Source: Choristoneura fumiferana
Taxonomy: Eukaryota; Arthropoda; Insecta; Lepidoptera; Tortricidae
Reading direction: 5' to 3'
NCBI RefSeq assembly: GCF_025370935.1
Contig: NC_133474.1
Span: forward strand, 12,065,597-12,129,596
DNA length: 64,000 bases
Under the pieces are notes generated by a model. The model was not told the origin of the DNA and did no database searches. It saw only the letters and a list, made by a program, of their open reading frames with translations. Every line of letters begins with the position of its first letter. Position 1 is the stretch's first letter. Position numbers and translations under genes: made by a program. Below are positions 1 to 12,125 of this stretch, in pieces.

Positions 1-377
1 ACCTACTGGCTCTGGACGGAGTCTCTTTTTTAATTGGAAAAGAAAAATACCGTATCGAACTTCCTCTTTAAAGGAATTCGGAACGTTTATTTGATTGGTG
101 ATCGAAGTTTGTCTCAAATTGAAAGTTTAGCTTTTTTTGTTACCTAGTTCATTTTTTAACCTGCGAGTAAATGCCGACTTTTTCTCTGTGCTTCTTTCTT
201 AGTGGTATAAAGGATAGATCTCCAAAAGTAGAAATAAAATAACTATTCTATGGAAAAAAGATAGGTACCTAAATAATGAAATAATATAATACAGTAGACG
301 ATTTCTATAAATATTATTTATTTCAATTTATACATCTTTGAGTTACTAAGGATATTTCGTACGTACATAAGTGTTCA

Positions 378-383
<6 letters not shown>

Positions 384-422
<39 letters not shown>
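384..422. repeat. (TA)n microsatellite
   Basis: About 19 TA repeats in the intron upstream of the first visible receptor exon. The rest of 1-1914 is AT-rich intron with no coding signal apart from the MITE at 1019-1163. Confidence 0.95.
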
Positions 423-426
<4 letters not shown>

Positions 427-1018
427 GTTATACTACTCGTAAATAACCATCCGGATCTCTGTTCAAACAAATTTCCAATTAGTTGAGAGGCTTTGGTTAA
501 AATACGATGATTAGATAATAGGATCGGCCGTAACCAAATTACAGTGGTTCAATAAACGTTAAATTGGAATCGGCACCCATAATATATGACTCGTGTTAAT
601 AAATTGAGTAATAATGACTAAATGCCAATATTTTAGAGATAAATTATAACAGACACGTAATATAACAATGATAACATTTCAGCAGCGATCAACACTTTAA
701 TAAAAAGGCTTTGGCGTCAATATCTCCCACCCACATGATCTCATATTTAAATCGGACTTACATAACTGTATTATAATATATTATGTCTTTTCCCGTAGTG
801 AAAATAAGATTGTTTTTGACTGAGTGAATACTTTGCAAATACAAAGAACACCACCATAATGTGTAATTACATAACCATAGTGTTAAATTGTCTTGATTCA
901 GGTAATATCATAAATTAGATTTTTTGTGAAAATGTTTGAATGTTTGTTAAGATAATCACGCAATAACATCTCAACAGATTTAGATGAAATTCGTCACACA
1001 GATAGTTTATAACACTGA

Positions 1019-1163
1019 GGGGCTGTTTCACCATCCATTGATAAGTGTTATATAACTGGCGGTTAGGTGTGATGCCGTCTCTATTTGTTTTCTTCGAATA
1101 GACGGAGTAGGCATCACATTTAACCGTCAGTTAACACTAATCAATGGATGGTGAAACAGCCCC
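1019..1163. mobile_element. Foldback MITE with GGGGCTGTTTCACC ends
   Basis: The two halves are close reverse complements: GGGGCTGTTTCACCATCC at the left, and the matching GGATGGTGAAACAGCCCC at the right. The total is 145 bp and no reading frame is present, so it is a non-autonomous DNA element. The flanks (TGA and TAA) do not form an exact target duplication. Confidence 0.85.
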
Positions 1164-1914
1164 TAAAACCTGGATTAACAAGTAAGATACTTTTTATTCC
1201 AGAAAATTGAATACCTAACTACATATATAAGTAGTTCTTAAGCAACAGCTAGGAATTTATAAATAAATTATTTACTGGTGTGGATTTTTTTTAAAGGACA
1301 AAAGGGATTGATAAATATTTTGAGTGTAACACAATTATCGTACACTTCTCTTCACTTCGTTTCTCATCAAATATTTAGTTCACAACAGTCTTAAATATAT
1401 TGAATGGAATTTTATACCAAACTGCTTCAACGTAGCAGTCGTTTAAAATTAAATTATGGTGGAAAGTATAAGAAAGAATGCTAGTAGAATTGCTTTAACA
1501 GTTGCACATGCACGGTCCTGTCTGTCTATAACCTTATTCTTGTCAGCATAGTGAAAAACCTGCACGCCCGCAGCTGCGGCTTACTGACGATTGAAGCATT
1601 GTCCCAATCACCACACAAATAGTCATTTAAATTTGCTCCAGATGCAATTTCGATCTGTTCTCATTCGGAAAACCCAATTTAGCTGGCAGAATTTACTGAT
1701 GATTTAGCTACGACATACCGTCAAATACCATCTATCTAATTCGTAGGATTACCGTGATTAGATTGCGCAGGGAATTAATTACACGACATGCTTCGATGTC
1801 CTCTGTTAAATAACAAAGCTTTCATGGAATCTGTGCTTATAAAGGATTATTGATATGGTGATATACCAAATATAGATTCATAGTAACAATTTTGTAATTA
1901 CGTTGTATTTTCAG

Positions 1915-2059
1915 GTAATCTCTTGGTGATCCTTGTGGTGACGTTGTCGAGGCGGCTGCGGTCGATAACGAACTTTTTTCTGGCAAATCTGGCCGTGGCA
2001 GATTTATGTGTCGGAGTGTTTTGCGTCTTCCAAAATCTGACCATGTATCTTATACCCAG
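1915..2059 (+). CDS. TrissinR: Trissin receptor-like GPCR, exon with end of TM1 and TM2
   Basis: The exon starts after a TTTTCAG acceptor (AG at 1913-1914) and ends at a CAG|GTGAGT donor (GT at 2060). It enters in phase 1: the first Gly codon takes its G from the upstream exon, giving the G-N pair of TM1 (Asn 1.50). It leaves in phase 2 within Ser49. The 48 codons encode the second half of TM1, a basic first intracellular loop (RRLRS) and TM2 with the LAVAD motif, whose Asp30 is the conserved 2.50 sodium-site residue. The exon has no start codon, so the true N-terminus and signal region lie left of the window. The GC content is higher than in the flanking intron. Confidence 0.88.
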
Positions 2060-2739
2060 GTGAGTGCAAAAAATAAATGAGGTTAGCCACCTGTAAATAT
2101 TGACTAAAATTAACTGATCGGGTTGACCGGAGAGCTCATATTTTTCGATATGTTCGGATGTACTTGTACGTTGTATCCGGCTAGAACACAGTAAATCTCT
2201 CGCGGTTACTTCCTATCGACACTGAAGTATTATATTGTATGACAATATTCGAATTTAATCTAATAAAATTATTGACATAGGTACATAAATACATAGGTAC
2301 ATAATGATTCTATTTTAATGAAAACAATGGTTCCTTTTTAATACCAGGAGAAAAAAAAATTTTTTTTTTGTTTCAATATTATCGCTCGCTTGTCGTGTCT
2401 ATACGAGTATACGAGTGAGTTCCCTGTTTTTCATAAATTCATAAAATTAATATCAAAGATGTGAAGAGCGTAGGTACACTGACACCTCAATTATTTACCG
2501 TCTTTCGGTACATCAATTTCGGTACAAACAATGGATCATAAAGAAAAACAAGACATTAGATAGTACTAAATTACTTCCACCTATTGGAGTAATTCCCTAA
2601 TGATATTCTTAATTCTTCAATGAATTGTGACCGTTCTATGTTTGTAGATATATTTAGATTAGGTTTTTTTTTAATTGGTAGCGAGATCTAAGAAGGTATA
2701 TGTTTCAAATTAACTCACTTTTGCTGTTCTCATACAGAT

Positions 2740-2935
2740 CCACTAATCCCTGTATTATTATTATTATTATTTTTTTTTTTTAAAAATGACGTTCTGCCAA
2801 GTTTTTTGAGGCGCATTCTTCTTGGCAATGATGGTCTTTCGGAAAGCGCTGGTAGTTTAAAAAATGACGTGTAAAAGTGCCCATTGCGGCCTATTTTCTG
2901 AATAAATGATTTGAATTTGAATCAAATAGTTTTTA
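2740..2935 (+). repeat. Interspersed repeat with AATAAATGATTTGAATTTG tail
   Basis: The sequence runs from a poly-T/ATT stretch to a tail with AATAAATGATTTGAATTTG. Its centre (GATGGTCTTTCGGAAAGCG) recurs reverse-complemented at 40655-40800. It looks like the 3' end of a retroelement sitting in the receptor's TM2-TM3 intron. Confidence 0.7.
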
Positions 2936-2973
2936 ATAGTGCATCGAATATTTTTCGCCAACCAAAACTACTG

Positions 2974-3187
2974 AGGTACCGTAAAACGGGGCTTCTTTGC
3001 CTCTTGTTCTGTATTTTGTTTAAATGTCTTGCAGGTCGAAGTCCAATACACTTCCCAATAAATTGATCTACTTTACATAAATACATATATGAACATACCT
3101 CAGCATAATAATTTTAAAATAAAACAAATATTACGAAATTTGGAGCAAAAATTTTGGTGCAAAGTAGCCTCGTTTTACGGCAACTGA
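2974..3187. mobile_element. MITE with CCGTAAAACG terminal inverted repeats
   Basis: The left end reads TACCGTAAAACGGGGCTTC and the right end is an imperfect reverse complement (GCCTCGTTTTACGGCA). About 215 bp of AT-rich, non-coding interior lies between them. Confidence 0.65.
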
Positions 3188-3998
3188 TTGGTATTTGCCT
3201 ACGGCTCGTAAATAAAATTGATCCGGCTTCTCGTGAATTGTCCACATTTTTTCTCATTAGGAATTTATTTTTTCTACCACAGGTGTAAAGCTATGTAAAT
3301 TGCTTGAATTATAGGCGCGGATAATGCTGTTTGGAAGAAAATTTTATATTTAGTTCACAAGGTCTTCTTTTTGATTTAATGTTACATTTAAAACAAGAAG
3401 ACATTTTACTATACCAAACCAAGCGTGAAACAAGATTCAAATTGCATTAAATAATTACGCTATTAGAGCTTAATTCTTCTGTGAAAACTTTTAGAACATG
3501 CTAATTCCTGATATTTTCCTACATACCTTTGAACATTTTAAGTGGTGTTGCTCAATTATATCAAACGCTATTTAATGATAATGTTGTTTTTGTTCAGTTT
3601 AAAACCTTACTTGAATTTTAGTGATTAGAAAGGGAATTGTTTAATAACAAAATAAAATTATTTCTCTAATAATTTCTTGGCTTGATTTTGTAATATTGGC
3701 GTTGTATATTTTATATAATTTATGGTTTATTGCTTTAATTTAAATCAGCGTTACGTCGTTGGTCAATTTCGATTTCGCTTGTTTTATCCATTCAAAATTA
3801 ATTAGTACCTACTGGGTTCTACTCCAGTGCAAACAACCGGCAACCATCGTATGTAGGTATCCTATTCAGTTCTTTTCATGCTGATTCGCAATTTTCCCGG
3901 CCGCTTCCAAATGGTTTCTATACGCCGCTCTACGATCACTGCAAATCAATTTGGTTAACAACTTTGCGAACTATAAATCTGCTTTTTTTCTTTTTCAG

Positions 3999-4158
3999 TT
4001 GGGTATTCGGAGATTTTTTGTGCAAAATGTACCAATTTGTGCACTCACTAAGTTACACGGCATCAATATTCATCTTGGTGGTTATATGCACAGAAAGGTA
4101 TTTTGCGATAATACATCCTATTACGTGCAAGCAGATTCTGACGTCCACTAGACTAAGG
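3999..4158 (+). CDS. TrissinR: Trissin receptor-like GPCR, exon with ECL1, TM3 and ERY motif
   Basis: The acceptor is TTTTTCAG (AG at 3997-3998). The exon completes Ser49 and continues W-V-F-G. It ends at AGG|GTAAGT (GT at 4159) in phase 0. Residues 49-102 include Cys57 (3.25, the TM3 partner of the ECL2 disulfide), TM3 (about residues 58-80) and the E-R-Y form of the DRY motif at 81-83, followed by a short second intracellular loop with HPITCKQ. The WVFGDFLC block and the QFVHSLSYTAS stretch are the parts most like the fly trissin receptor. Introns on both sides are small (1,939 and 1,361 bp). Confidence 0.9.
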
Positions 4159-4849
4159 GTAAGTAAGATAATCGAGGTATAACTTCTAAATTATCTATCG
4201 ACTAAAGTAAACGCCCAAGCTCTTAATCAGTAAAAGGGATTAAGTGCTGAATGTATATAGTATGATTAAGCGTGATATACCTACGTATATATTCACTTCT
4301 TAATAAATTATTTGAAGATTTGCTATAAAACTAATATAAAAGAAATCCCTTTTTTATTTAAGTATTTATTATTTAAAAAGGTTCAAGAGTTGTTGGACTA
4401 ATCTTAATTCGGACTAAACAGAATAATAAATGTTAAAGTTGGTTTGTTTGTTTTCCTTACTTCACATCACGACTGAGCAATGGTCAACATCAATTTGCAC
4501 AGGAACAGTTAGCTCGCGGGCTTGAAAATAACAAATTCTACTATTTATCAAAAATGTAGTGTTGGATTTTCCCGAAGATATAGAAGGTTGTTGTATTCAT
4601 AATGTAAACTAAAAAGATATACCTACTTAACTAATTAGGAACACATGTATACAGGATGGCTCATTTAGATCGGTCAGTATGGAAAAGTTGTATATCTATC
4701 ACAGCGGTCAGGTCGCGACATACTCGTAATTATAATAATAATATAAGTAGGCAAATATTAAAACTTAGTACTCAGTAAATTATGACTTGATTATGTAATT
4801 CGTTTTTACGCTTCATTCACCAAAAAGGTTAAGACATATTCTACGTGAA

Positions 4850-4920
4850 GTTTGAGGCACAGAGGCCGATGAGATTTATTCATCCCGGAAAATGCAGGGA
4901 TTTTGTGGGATAGGGTCACT
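4850..4920 (-). repeat. Fragment of CCCGCGGCTTCG-type interspersed repeat
   Basis: A piece around ATTCATCCCGGAAAATGCAG resembles the inner part of the repeat at 21320-21500 (TTTTTATCCCGAAAAATGC). It is heavily decayed. The rest of the intron 4159-5519 shows nothing recognisable. Confidence 0.4.
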
Positions 4921-5519
4921 ATATATATATTCAACATATATCATACACATACATATTATCATACACTATATTATTCAAGATTGGTAAACCCTATCCGGAT
5001 TTTATGAGTTACTGAGGTGTCTCACTGAGCCCTAAAATAATGTAAATTTACAACTTATAAGCTTCTAATTTTAAATCACTCTCACACCTAAGCATCGATC
5101 AATGCTTACTTATTTACCTAACGGTTTTGGATGAAAGGATGCCTTTAGAATTGAGACGTAAACGAACATGATTTGATTAGGATTAGGTGTAGCGAGCACA
5201 TGAGGATTTGATCAACCTTACTTCGTTTTGTATAAAACTTGGTTTCAGTATAATTTCAATCAGAAAGAGGTTTTTTTGATTGTTTCGTTTGCTCTGCCTA
5301 AAACACATAGAGGTACGTACGTACGATAAAACGAAAATAGTTTTTGAGAAAAAATCTGAATATCAAAATTGAAGTAGCCACTAAGGCTTCGCAAGGGATA
5401 TCCAGAGAAATTGATTTTGTAATATATAATTTTTGATTATTTTAGGTATTTAGGAGAACAGTTTTTAAGTTCTTTGGTAACGCGATTTTCCACTTGGATT
5501 ACACAATGCTTGTTTACAG

Positions 5520-5717
5520 ATGGTTATCATTGGAGTCTGGATTACGAGTGCTGCTTACAGCGCGCCCAAGTTTATATGGGTTGAGACGATAACGAATCAA
5601 CTCGGCAATGGGCATATGGAAATTTTATGCATACAGCATCGAATGAAGTACAACTCGGAGATATTTGACATCGTGAACTTCGGTCTACTTTATGTGACGC
5701 CGCTGTGCGTCATGACG
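5520..5717 (+). CDS. TrissinR: Trissin receptor-like GPCR, exon with TM4, ECL2 and most of TM5
   Basis: The acceptor is TGTTTACAG (AG at 5518-5519) and the donor ACG|GTAAGT (GT at 5718). Both junctions are phase 0, so the 66-codon exon could be skipped without a frameshift. It begins with an internal Met (residue 103) that is not the start of translation. TM4 carries Trp109 (4.50). ECL2 contains Cys139 (EILC), the expected partner of Cys57. TM5 carries Pro163 (5.50) within YVTPLCVMT. The sequence stops inside TM5, which is completed about 30 kb downstream by VLYTRIAVGLW. Confidence 0.9.
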
Positions 5718-5948
5718 GTAAGTCGTTGGATTTATAAGATTCAATTTTAGGTTGCTGTCCCACTAGATTCGTATGAGGTAGCTGAACAGCGAGCTTTGCA
5801 TATCCACTTATGCTAAGCCAAACCACAGAATAAACATAAAAGTGCAAGTAGAAAAGATTCTCTCCGCAAATTCAGTCAAATAAATTCATTCATTTAACCC
5901 ATCTACAGAATAATAACGAAAAACATATTTGAAAAATTAGAAATGGCT

Positions 5949-5953
<5 letters not shown>

Positions 5954-5995
<42 letters not shown>
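5954..5995. repeat. (TA)n microsatellite
   Basis: About 21 uninterrupted TA units, just inside the 30-kb intron. Confidence 0.95.
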
Positions 5996-5997
<2 letters not shown>

Positions 5998-6184
5998 TAT
6001 ATACAACTTATCCGGCACGGAGCAGCCCATTGTAATTAATTCGTTCAGACGACGCCCACCGGGTACTTTTGGCTGAAATGCGGAATGCACCCATCCTGAC
6101 TAAACTATTTAAGGTATGAATTTGTGGAAATGAGAGAGAGAGAGAGACATTTATTTACTATTTATTTATTTTATTCGATACACA

Positions 6185-6385
6185 GAAAAAACACGTTAGG
6201 ATGAAATAATAATTTAAAAAAACATCGAATAGTATAAATTGGGACCCACTCAGCATAATGTTGCGGCAAGCCACAACGCTGTTTTTCAGTGGGACCCATT
6301 AAAACTAAACACATACAATAAAGACATATACACACTAGGATGTGACGACACGAACGCCAGCGGAAGGTAGTTCGCAAACAAAGTT
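6185..6385 (-). repeat. Interspersed repeat with CTCAGCATAATGTTGCGGC core
   Basis: The core around 6248-6300 recurs in diverged form at 11600-11760 and 42955-43030. Read on its coding-like strand the shared block gives variants of Q-H-(Y/M)-A/L-E/S, ending G-P or D-P. This may be chance or a relic of a transposon frame. A GA run (6131-6148) and TTTATT repeats precede it. Confidence 0.5.
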
Positions 6386-7129
6386 ATGTTCCGGAGGAAT
6401 GTATGGCAACACTTGCTCAGTTTAACCATTTTCGAACAATTAAACCTTATCAAGTCAGGCCAGGATTTGATTTGGCTATTACAAATTTTGGAAATGTATC
6501 TAATACATTTTTAGCTACACAGTTTACGCAGCTTAAAAAATCTTTGGCCGAACAGCTACTTAAGCTCTTTTTGTGTTTCAAATATTGGATTGCGTTACTA
6601 AATAGAGTATTAATCCAGTCAGTCACTTTGGCAAAAACATTTTGGTTAGTTTGACTTTTGTCAAAATCTTTCGACTTGATGCCAGTGTTAGCATAAACAT
6701 TAAATTACAACGAGCCAAGAAGGAAATTCAACAGAGCACTAGTAGTGCCCACCGGTGAGGTTTCAAATTAGGTTTTACCATTAATTGGTAGTGTGTTACC
6801 AATTAGTTGGCAACGACGACATACTAAGTAGCAGGGCCATCTGTTGTGGAACGTTGTCTTAATAGGGCTGGTGTCTCCGCAGTGACCCTCACTATTTCGA
6901 TGATTACTCGTAGTTAGCCACCATTTGCAGCTGCCCTTAGTTCAAAGGTAACGCGTAGTTCAGTCTGTGGTTCAGTGATCTAGGAGTTTCTTGACGCTCC
7001 ATTTGTATTACACGGTTACCTATGGGATAGTCCGCTTATTGTGGTTTCTTCGACTAATTTCCGAGTAAAATAAGTATGATTTCAGTTTAGTTTGCTTTTT
7101 ACCTGACTACTCGAAGGAGGGTAATGCTT

Positions 7130-7450
7130 TTTGGGCGTATATGTGTATTTCATATTGGTTACATATTATAATGTATAAATTTAAAATACATATCCGTTGA
7201 AATACATACAGTTGAAAAACCGAAAATTGGAAAATATAATGGTTAAAATAAATAATAATCAAAATTCATAAAGCACGTTTTTCATATTGGTCGAAATACA
7301 TACAATTAAAATGACTAAGTTCACAATGTATATATTCAGAATATAATATACAATCAGAATATATAATATTTGAAAGAAATACCAATTAAAATTCATACAG
7401 TACGTTTTTCATAATGGTCAAAATACATACGATATAATATAATGGACATT
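7130..7450. repeat. Degenerate tandem repeat, period about 127 bp
   Basis: Blocks such as AAAATTCATAAAGCACG (7261) and AAAATTCATACAGTACG (7388), each followed by a TTTTTCATA-TGGTC-AAATACATAC pattern, recur about 127 bp apart. A weaker copy lies near 7145. Confidence 0.5.
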
Positions 7451-7639
7451 TTCATCATCATCTCCAGTCTATTTACGTTGTATTTAGATGTTAAAGTCTG
7501 AAAAACTAAGGACTATAAGACAATTTCGACGGAGCTTCGCTTTGCGGAGCTCCTATTCAGCGTACCGACTGATCGGAGGCCTTATTGTCTAACAAGACCT
7601 TGCATTTTAAATTAAAGTCTGATCATTAATTGAATAGAA

Positions 7640-7765
7640 ATTTTAGGTGCGACGACGAGCGTAGAGAGGAGGTGCGTGTTAGGTTCAACAGAACTATGAC
7701 CAAAACAAGCACGAGCCGAGCGAGCAAAGCGAGCGTGACGCGGCGCGGGAGCGGCCGGCGATTGC
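7640..7765 (+). repeat. GC-rich repeat with CGAGCGAGCAAAGCGAGCG motif
   Basis: The block CGAGCCGAGCGAGCAAAGCG followed by a GCGGCxGGCG-xxGCCAGAA stretch recurs at 15705-15765. The short motif alone recurs at 59782-59805. No open frame of note. Confidence 0.55.
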
Positions 7766-7919
7766 CAGAATTGTATTATATGCATTTTTCTTTGTGAAAT
7801 GTCAGTGTATATTATGTATTTCAACCATTATAGAAAACATACTGTATAGATGTTGATTGATATTTGTCTAAATCAAGATTTAAAGCAGTGGCGATATTCT
7901 TCCTTAACCAAACCAATGC

Positions 7920-8065
7920 TTAAAAAACGGTGACGGCACGGAATCGCAGTGACGCATTGTATGCGCACAAGACTTTGTTCGGTAAAGTCCTGACGTTTAC
8001 GGCACGTCACTGCGACTCCGCACCGTTTGCGTACCGTTTGCGTTTGCGTACCGTACCTCGGCCCT
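7920..8065. mobile_element. Foldback element, GC-rich arms
   Basis: AACGGTGACGGCACGGAATC-type sequence at the left pairs imperfectly with CGTCACTGCGACTCCGCACC at the right, around a loop near 7960-8000. The right end carries extra copies of GCGTACCGTTT. Confidence 0.6.
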
Positions 8066-8172
8066 CAAGATGACGTGTTAAACTTCGTTTGCAATCAATA
8101 GATGGCGTTGTGCAAGCGAACGTTGTCCTTTCAAATCGTTACCGCGCGTAACCTTTTTTCAAGCCAAACTAA

Positions 8173-8991
8173 CAGCCTTATTCATAAAAAAACCTTAATT
8201 GGTTTGATCGGTCTGTTACTTAGCAGACTGATTAAGCTTGTTAGACGGTTGTCAAGAAGTATGATTCATAAACGCTTGCTAGCAGTCTGCTAGTTGTTGA
8301 GCTGCTGATAGACGGATTAGACGCGTTATGTTGGCCACCTTGACAAATCAAAGACAAAAAATGGCCTCATCATTAATTTAAAAAAAAAATGACGGCTGTG
8401 ACAGCAAATTAGCAGGAAAATAAAATAAAAAGCGAGATTGTCGGTTTTCAGTACAAGTTGGCAAAATTGTCCTCCTGGACAAAATAAAATAAAAAGCGAG
8501 ATGTTTGTATTGCCGCCATTTCCGATCCTCATGTTTATGTTGTACCTAAGTGCAAAAAGCCGTAATATTTATTGTAATAAGTTGCATACCTAATTTAGAG
8601 GAATTTTAAATAAGAAAATAGACTTTTTAAAGTAATCATAACATATGAATTTCTACAAATTTATCTGAGTAATAATGATTTTTAAATTTACATAATTCCT
8701 AAGTAAAAATTTTTTTTTTCTAAATTCCGATCCTTAATTTTTAAATCTTTGCGTAACCCTCCCTTCACTAAAAATATCTTCGGTATGGTTTTTGGCTCTT
8801 GTCAAAGTCAGCTGTTCAAACTTGTCAATTTTGTGACTTAGCAGGGAGATAAAGGAGGGTCTACGGTCCTCTAACTTTAGCAGAGCCTTGATCGATTAAT
8901 TAGCGCTAACAGACGTTTATGAGTCATGTTTTTTAGCATCGGGCCTTCAAGAAGCCTTCAAGGAGGCTCTAACTTTTTATGAATAAGGCTG
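8173..8991. mobile_element. MITE with CAGCCTTATTCATAAAAA ends and TAA target duplication
   Basis: The left end reads CAGCCTTATTCATAAAAA and the right end TTTTTATGAATAAGGCTG. TAA sits directly outside on both sides (8170-8172 and 8992-8994), the 3-bp duplication typical of PIF/Harbinger-like elements. The 819-bp interior is AT-rich and has no transposase, so it is non-autonomous. Confidence 0.85.
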
Positions 8992-9293
8992 TAAGACCTT
9001 TATTTATGGTGTTTCCATGGTCACAGAATCGTGTAAGTAAACGGTTGTCGTTGTAGGTATATTTCAAAATTGCACGGGCATAATAAACCTACATGAGACG
9101 GCATTAAGCTATTAAATTTCTAAATGCGGGCCAAGCCGCGGGCGAAGGCTACTAGGTATTTAATAAGTTGCGACCTCTCTCCCTTTTAAAAAAATTCAAG
9201 CAGTTCCCGTCACCAGGTCATGCGCGCTTGTTTGTGTTCAGCGGTATGAGAAACATCGTGTAGAAAACTCCCACACTGATGACCATGTATAAT

Positions 9294-9722
9294 TAGGGTT
9301 CCGTACTCAAAGGGTGCCAACAAGACCCTATTATAATACTGAGACTCCGCTGTCTGTCTGTCTGTATGTCTGTCCGTCCGTCTGTCACAGGGCTCTATCT
9401 CTGAAGCCGTAAAAGTTAGACACCTAAAATTTTCACAGATTATGTATTACTGTGGCCGCTATAACAACAAATACTAAAAATAAAATAAAGTTACAAATTA
9501 AAGGGGGTCGTCATACAAGAAACGTGTTTTTTTTTCAGCGTTTTTTGGGTGCTAGGCATTACTAGCCGTTGCTAAGGCGTCCGAGTCGCCTAGCGACGGG
9601 TAGCTATGTTAATGATGTTTTATAAAAGCTTCGTTTTTGTGCAAAATTAATAAAGCAATTTATGAACCACAAACCTCAATGAAGCCAACTTTGATAAAGC
9701 GCTCGCCAAATCCACACCGTAT
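9294..9722 (+). mobile_element. Interspersed repeat, GGGTTCCGTACTCAAAGGG family, copy 1
   Basis: A stretch of about 430 bp with a TCTGTCTGTCTG run and an AATAAAGC...AACCTCAATGAAG 3' half. It matches 49989-50480 in the same orientation almost throughout; the second copy carries extra bases around 50290-50370. The reverse-complemented end alone occurs at 57240-57320. Confidence 0.8.
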
Positions 9723-10369
9723 TAATCACTATGTTTACCTATTGTTTTTTAACACTAAAAAATCATACTAAGTATTTAACACTATTTACAAGGTTTATAA
9801 TAAGTACAGTTTAAAATTTATTCACACTAGTCGAGCTTCTTATTATTTAATTACACAACATACGAAGTCCGCCGAATTTCCCGCGACAGCTGCGCTGACA
9901 GATATATTTTTTTAGCCGCGCGCGGCGCGTTGCGAACAATGGCTTCAGAAGAAAACAGCCAGAACCAAAGAGGATGAGAATACAAAAGTGCTTACATTTC
10001 GGCGATATTTTTATAAAAAATAGACGCTTTGCCTTAGCTTGCCTGTTTGTTTATTTAATGTTTGTTTGGCTCAAATCTTGGAAGCTAAATTTGACCCACT
10101 TCCAGTGGTCCAATCTAGTAGTGACATCTTGGTGGTTCAGCCAGGATCGTCTCTGCAGGAGGGAACTCCTCAATAGTTAATAGTACCGACTTGAAATTTG
10201 GTACACATAATTATGTAGTTTAGACGACAATGCAAGTACAGTCAACAAAAAGTACATTCGGCAAAAAAAGCTTGTATCAAAAATTAAATTTTTAACAAAA
10301 ACTCATTACAAGCAATATACTCGTATTTATTTGCAGTGTACCTAATGTAACTATGTTTGCTCGGGTGGA

Positions 10370-10705
10370 ATCTTTCAACTCTAATTTGAAGTGGATATCT
10401 TCAACCGATTGAGCTGAAATTTTACACGCATGTATAAATCCGATGACAATGCAATATTATTATAACATGGAGTTGATCTGATGATAAAGCTAGCGGGTGA
10501 CTATAGTAACTCTGTGATAAACGACACGACCGCATCGAGTTTGGACTCATTTGTCGTCTTGACGAGTACATTGGTAACCAGGGGCATAAAGTACAGTCAG
10601 AAATAAAAAAAACTTATATTAGAAGACTTATAAGAAACAATTTTACTGAACTGTTTACGGAACCCTTCATGTACGAGTCCAACTCGCACTTGACCTTTTT
10701 TTTTA
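10370..10705. repeat. Fragments of GGGTTCCGTA / AAGTGCGAGTTGGACTCG repeats
   Basis: The piece TTCAACCGATTGAGCTGAAA and, near 10650-10700, the reverse complement of the GTGCGAGT...GGGTTCCGTA end found intact at 52060-52095. No complete element can be bounded. Confidence 0.5.
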
Positions 10706-11544
10706 TTAATTATCGGCGATAAAATCTTTAGGAATTCTTCTATCTCCTTGCAGGTAGTTTACGAAAACAAAACGTGCAAAATTTTCTTTACCGCTTCGAT
10801 ATTTTCGTTCGTTATATTAGAAGTAGCAGGACCACCCTCGGTCGTTATCTTTCAGGGAATTTCTCCCCTCTTTAAATTGTGACAACTATCTAAAAACTGT
10901 TGCATATGGGATGGTGCATGCTCCCCAAATGCAGATAAAAGTATAAGTATTTTGGAACTCAGTTTCACTCAAATGATTGATTTTAAAATTTAATCGTTAT
11001 ACAACATCATTGCACGAAAATGATTACGTTCGAACTCCATTGTTGAGAGAAAAAACTAGCGAAACGCATTAAACAAAATAAATGAGGGTTTTAAAAAGGT
11101 AACTATTTTACGACACTGCTCAAAAATGTGGCCATAGATAACCTAAACCCAGTACACAAAACTGCCTATATTTATATATGTGTGTGTAAATTTAACAGCT
11201 GACTCATTTATGGCTCGCAAAACACGACAAAAATGTAACACATTACGGTAACAGATCTTATTTATACGTAATTAATATGTATTTCATACGACTTTTTAGA
11301 ATATATTTCAGAATATTTTTCCCGGCGTGCTGAAATGACAATCGGACCAATCAAAAGTAATAAGCCATTGATTGGTATAAAAATCACACTAATTTATTAA
11401 AAAGTCGGAATTTTATTTTAATTTATTTATTTCGATTTTCTTTCTATGATTTCTTTTTTCATTTATTACTTTTATTTATTCTCTAGGTAAAAAAGGTCGA
11501 GACGTACAGCGATCACACATTAAGATCGTTCGCACCAATAGTAT

Positions 11545-11770
11545 ATGAAGAAAATAAAATAGAAAAAAAGAAGAAAGAAAGAAAGGTTTATTTTGGCTCC
11601 ATAAGTACCACCTAAAACTAAGACTAAAACTAGCACTAAAACTATGTTACTTGGTGACACGTCAGGATACCAAAAAGGGTCTCCACTCAGCATGTGTTGC
11701 CGCACATTATGTGCAGTAAGGCTGGTTTTCTGTGGAGCCCAAACGTTAAATAGGTACACGATATCCATCA
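11545..11770 (-). repeat. Retroelement-like repeat with A-rich end
   Basis: An A/AAAG-rich stretch at 11550-11590 followed by CTCAGCATGTGTTGCCGCAC and related blocks. Same family as 6185-6385 and 42955-43110. The orientation is inferred from the A/T-rich end. Confidence 0.5.
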
Positions 11771-12048
11771 AATTACAGATGTAATAGTTTTATAGCGACG
11801 AAATTAGTTGTTGAAAGCAATCTGTGGTTTGAATAATGTAAAAGTTATGAATTATGATTCAAAACGGCGCTAAGGAAAATTCTTGGTTATAATTCCTTAG
11901 CAACGAGCATGAGCTATTATTGTGCGAGAAAGTCTTTTATCAAGCGAACGTGTTTACTCTGTAAAGTAAAAATAAAATCTCTCGATATTGGCGGAATATT
12001 CAACATATTATATACACCACACACATTTACTTAATGAATTACTACAGT

Positions 12049-12125
12049 ATCATCATCATCATGTCAGCCGAAAGACGTCCACTGCTGGACATAGGCCTCC
12101 CCCAAGGCTCTCCACTCAGACCGGT
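12049..12125 (+). repeat. CATCATCATCAT...GACGTCCACTGCTGGACATAGGCC repeat
   Basis: A short tail repeat seen three times: here, at 14236-14300 and reverse-complemented at 60562-60628. The shared core is GTCCACTGCTGGACATAGGC. It is a common lepidopteran retroelement tail. Confidence 0.7.

Noticed and set aside
9951..9980. A start-like ATG context (CAATGGCTTCAGAAGAAAAC)
   Set aside because: The frame stops after about 12 codons.
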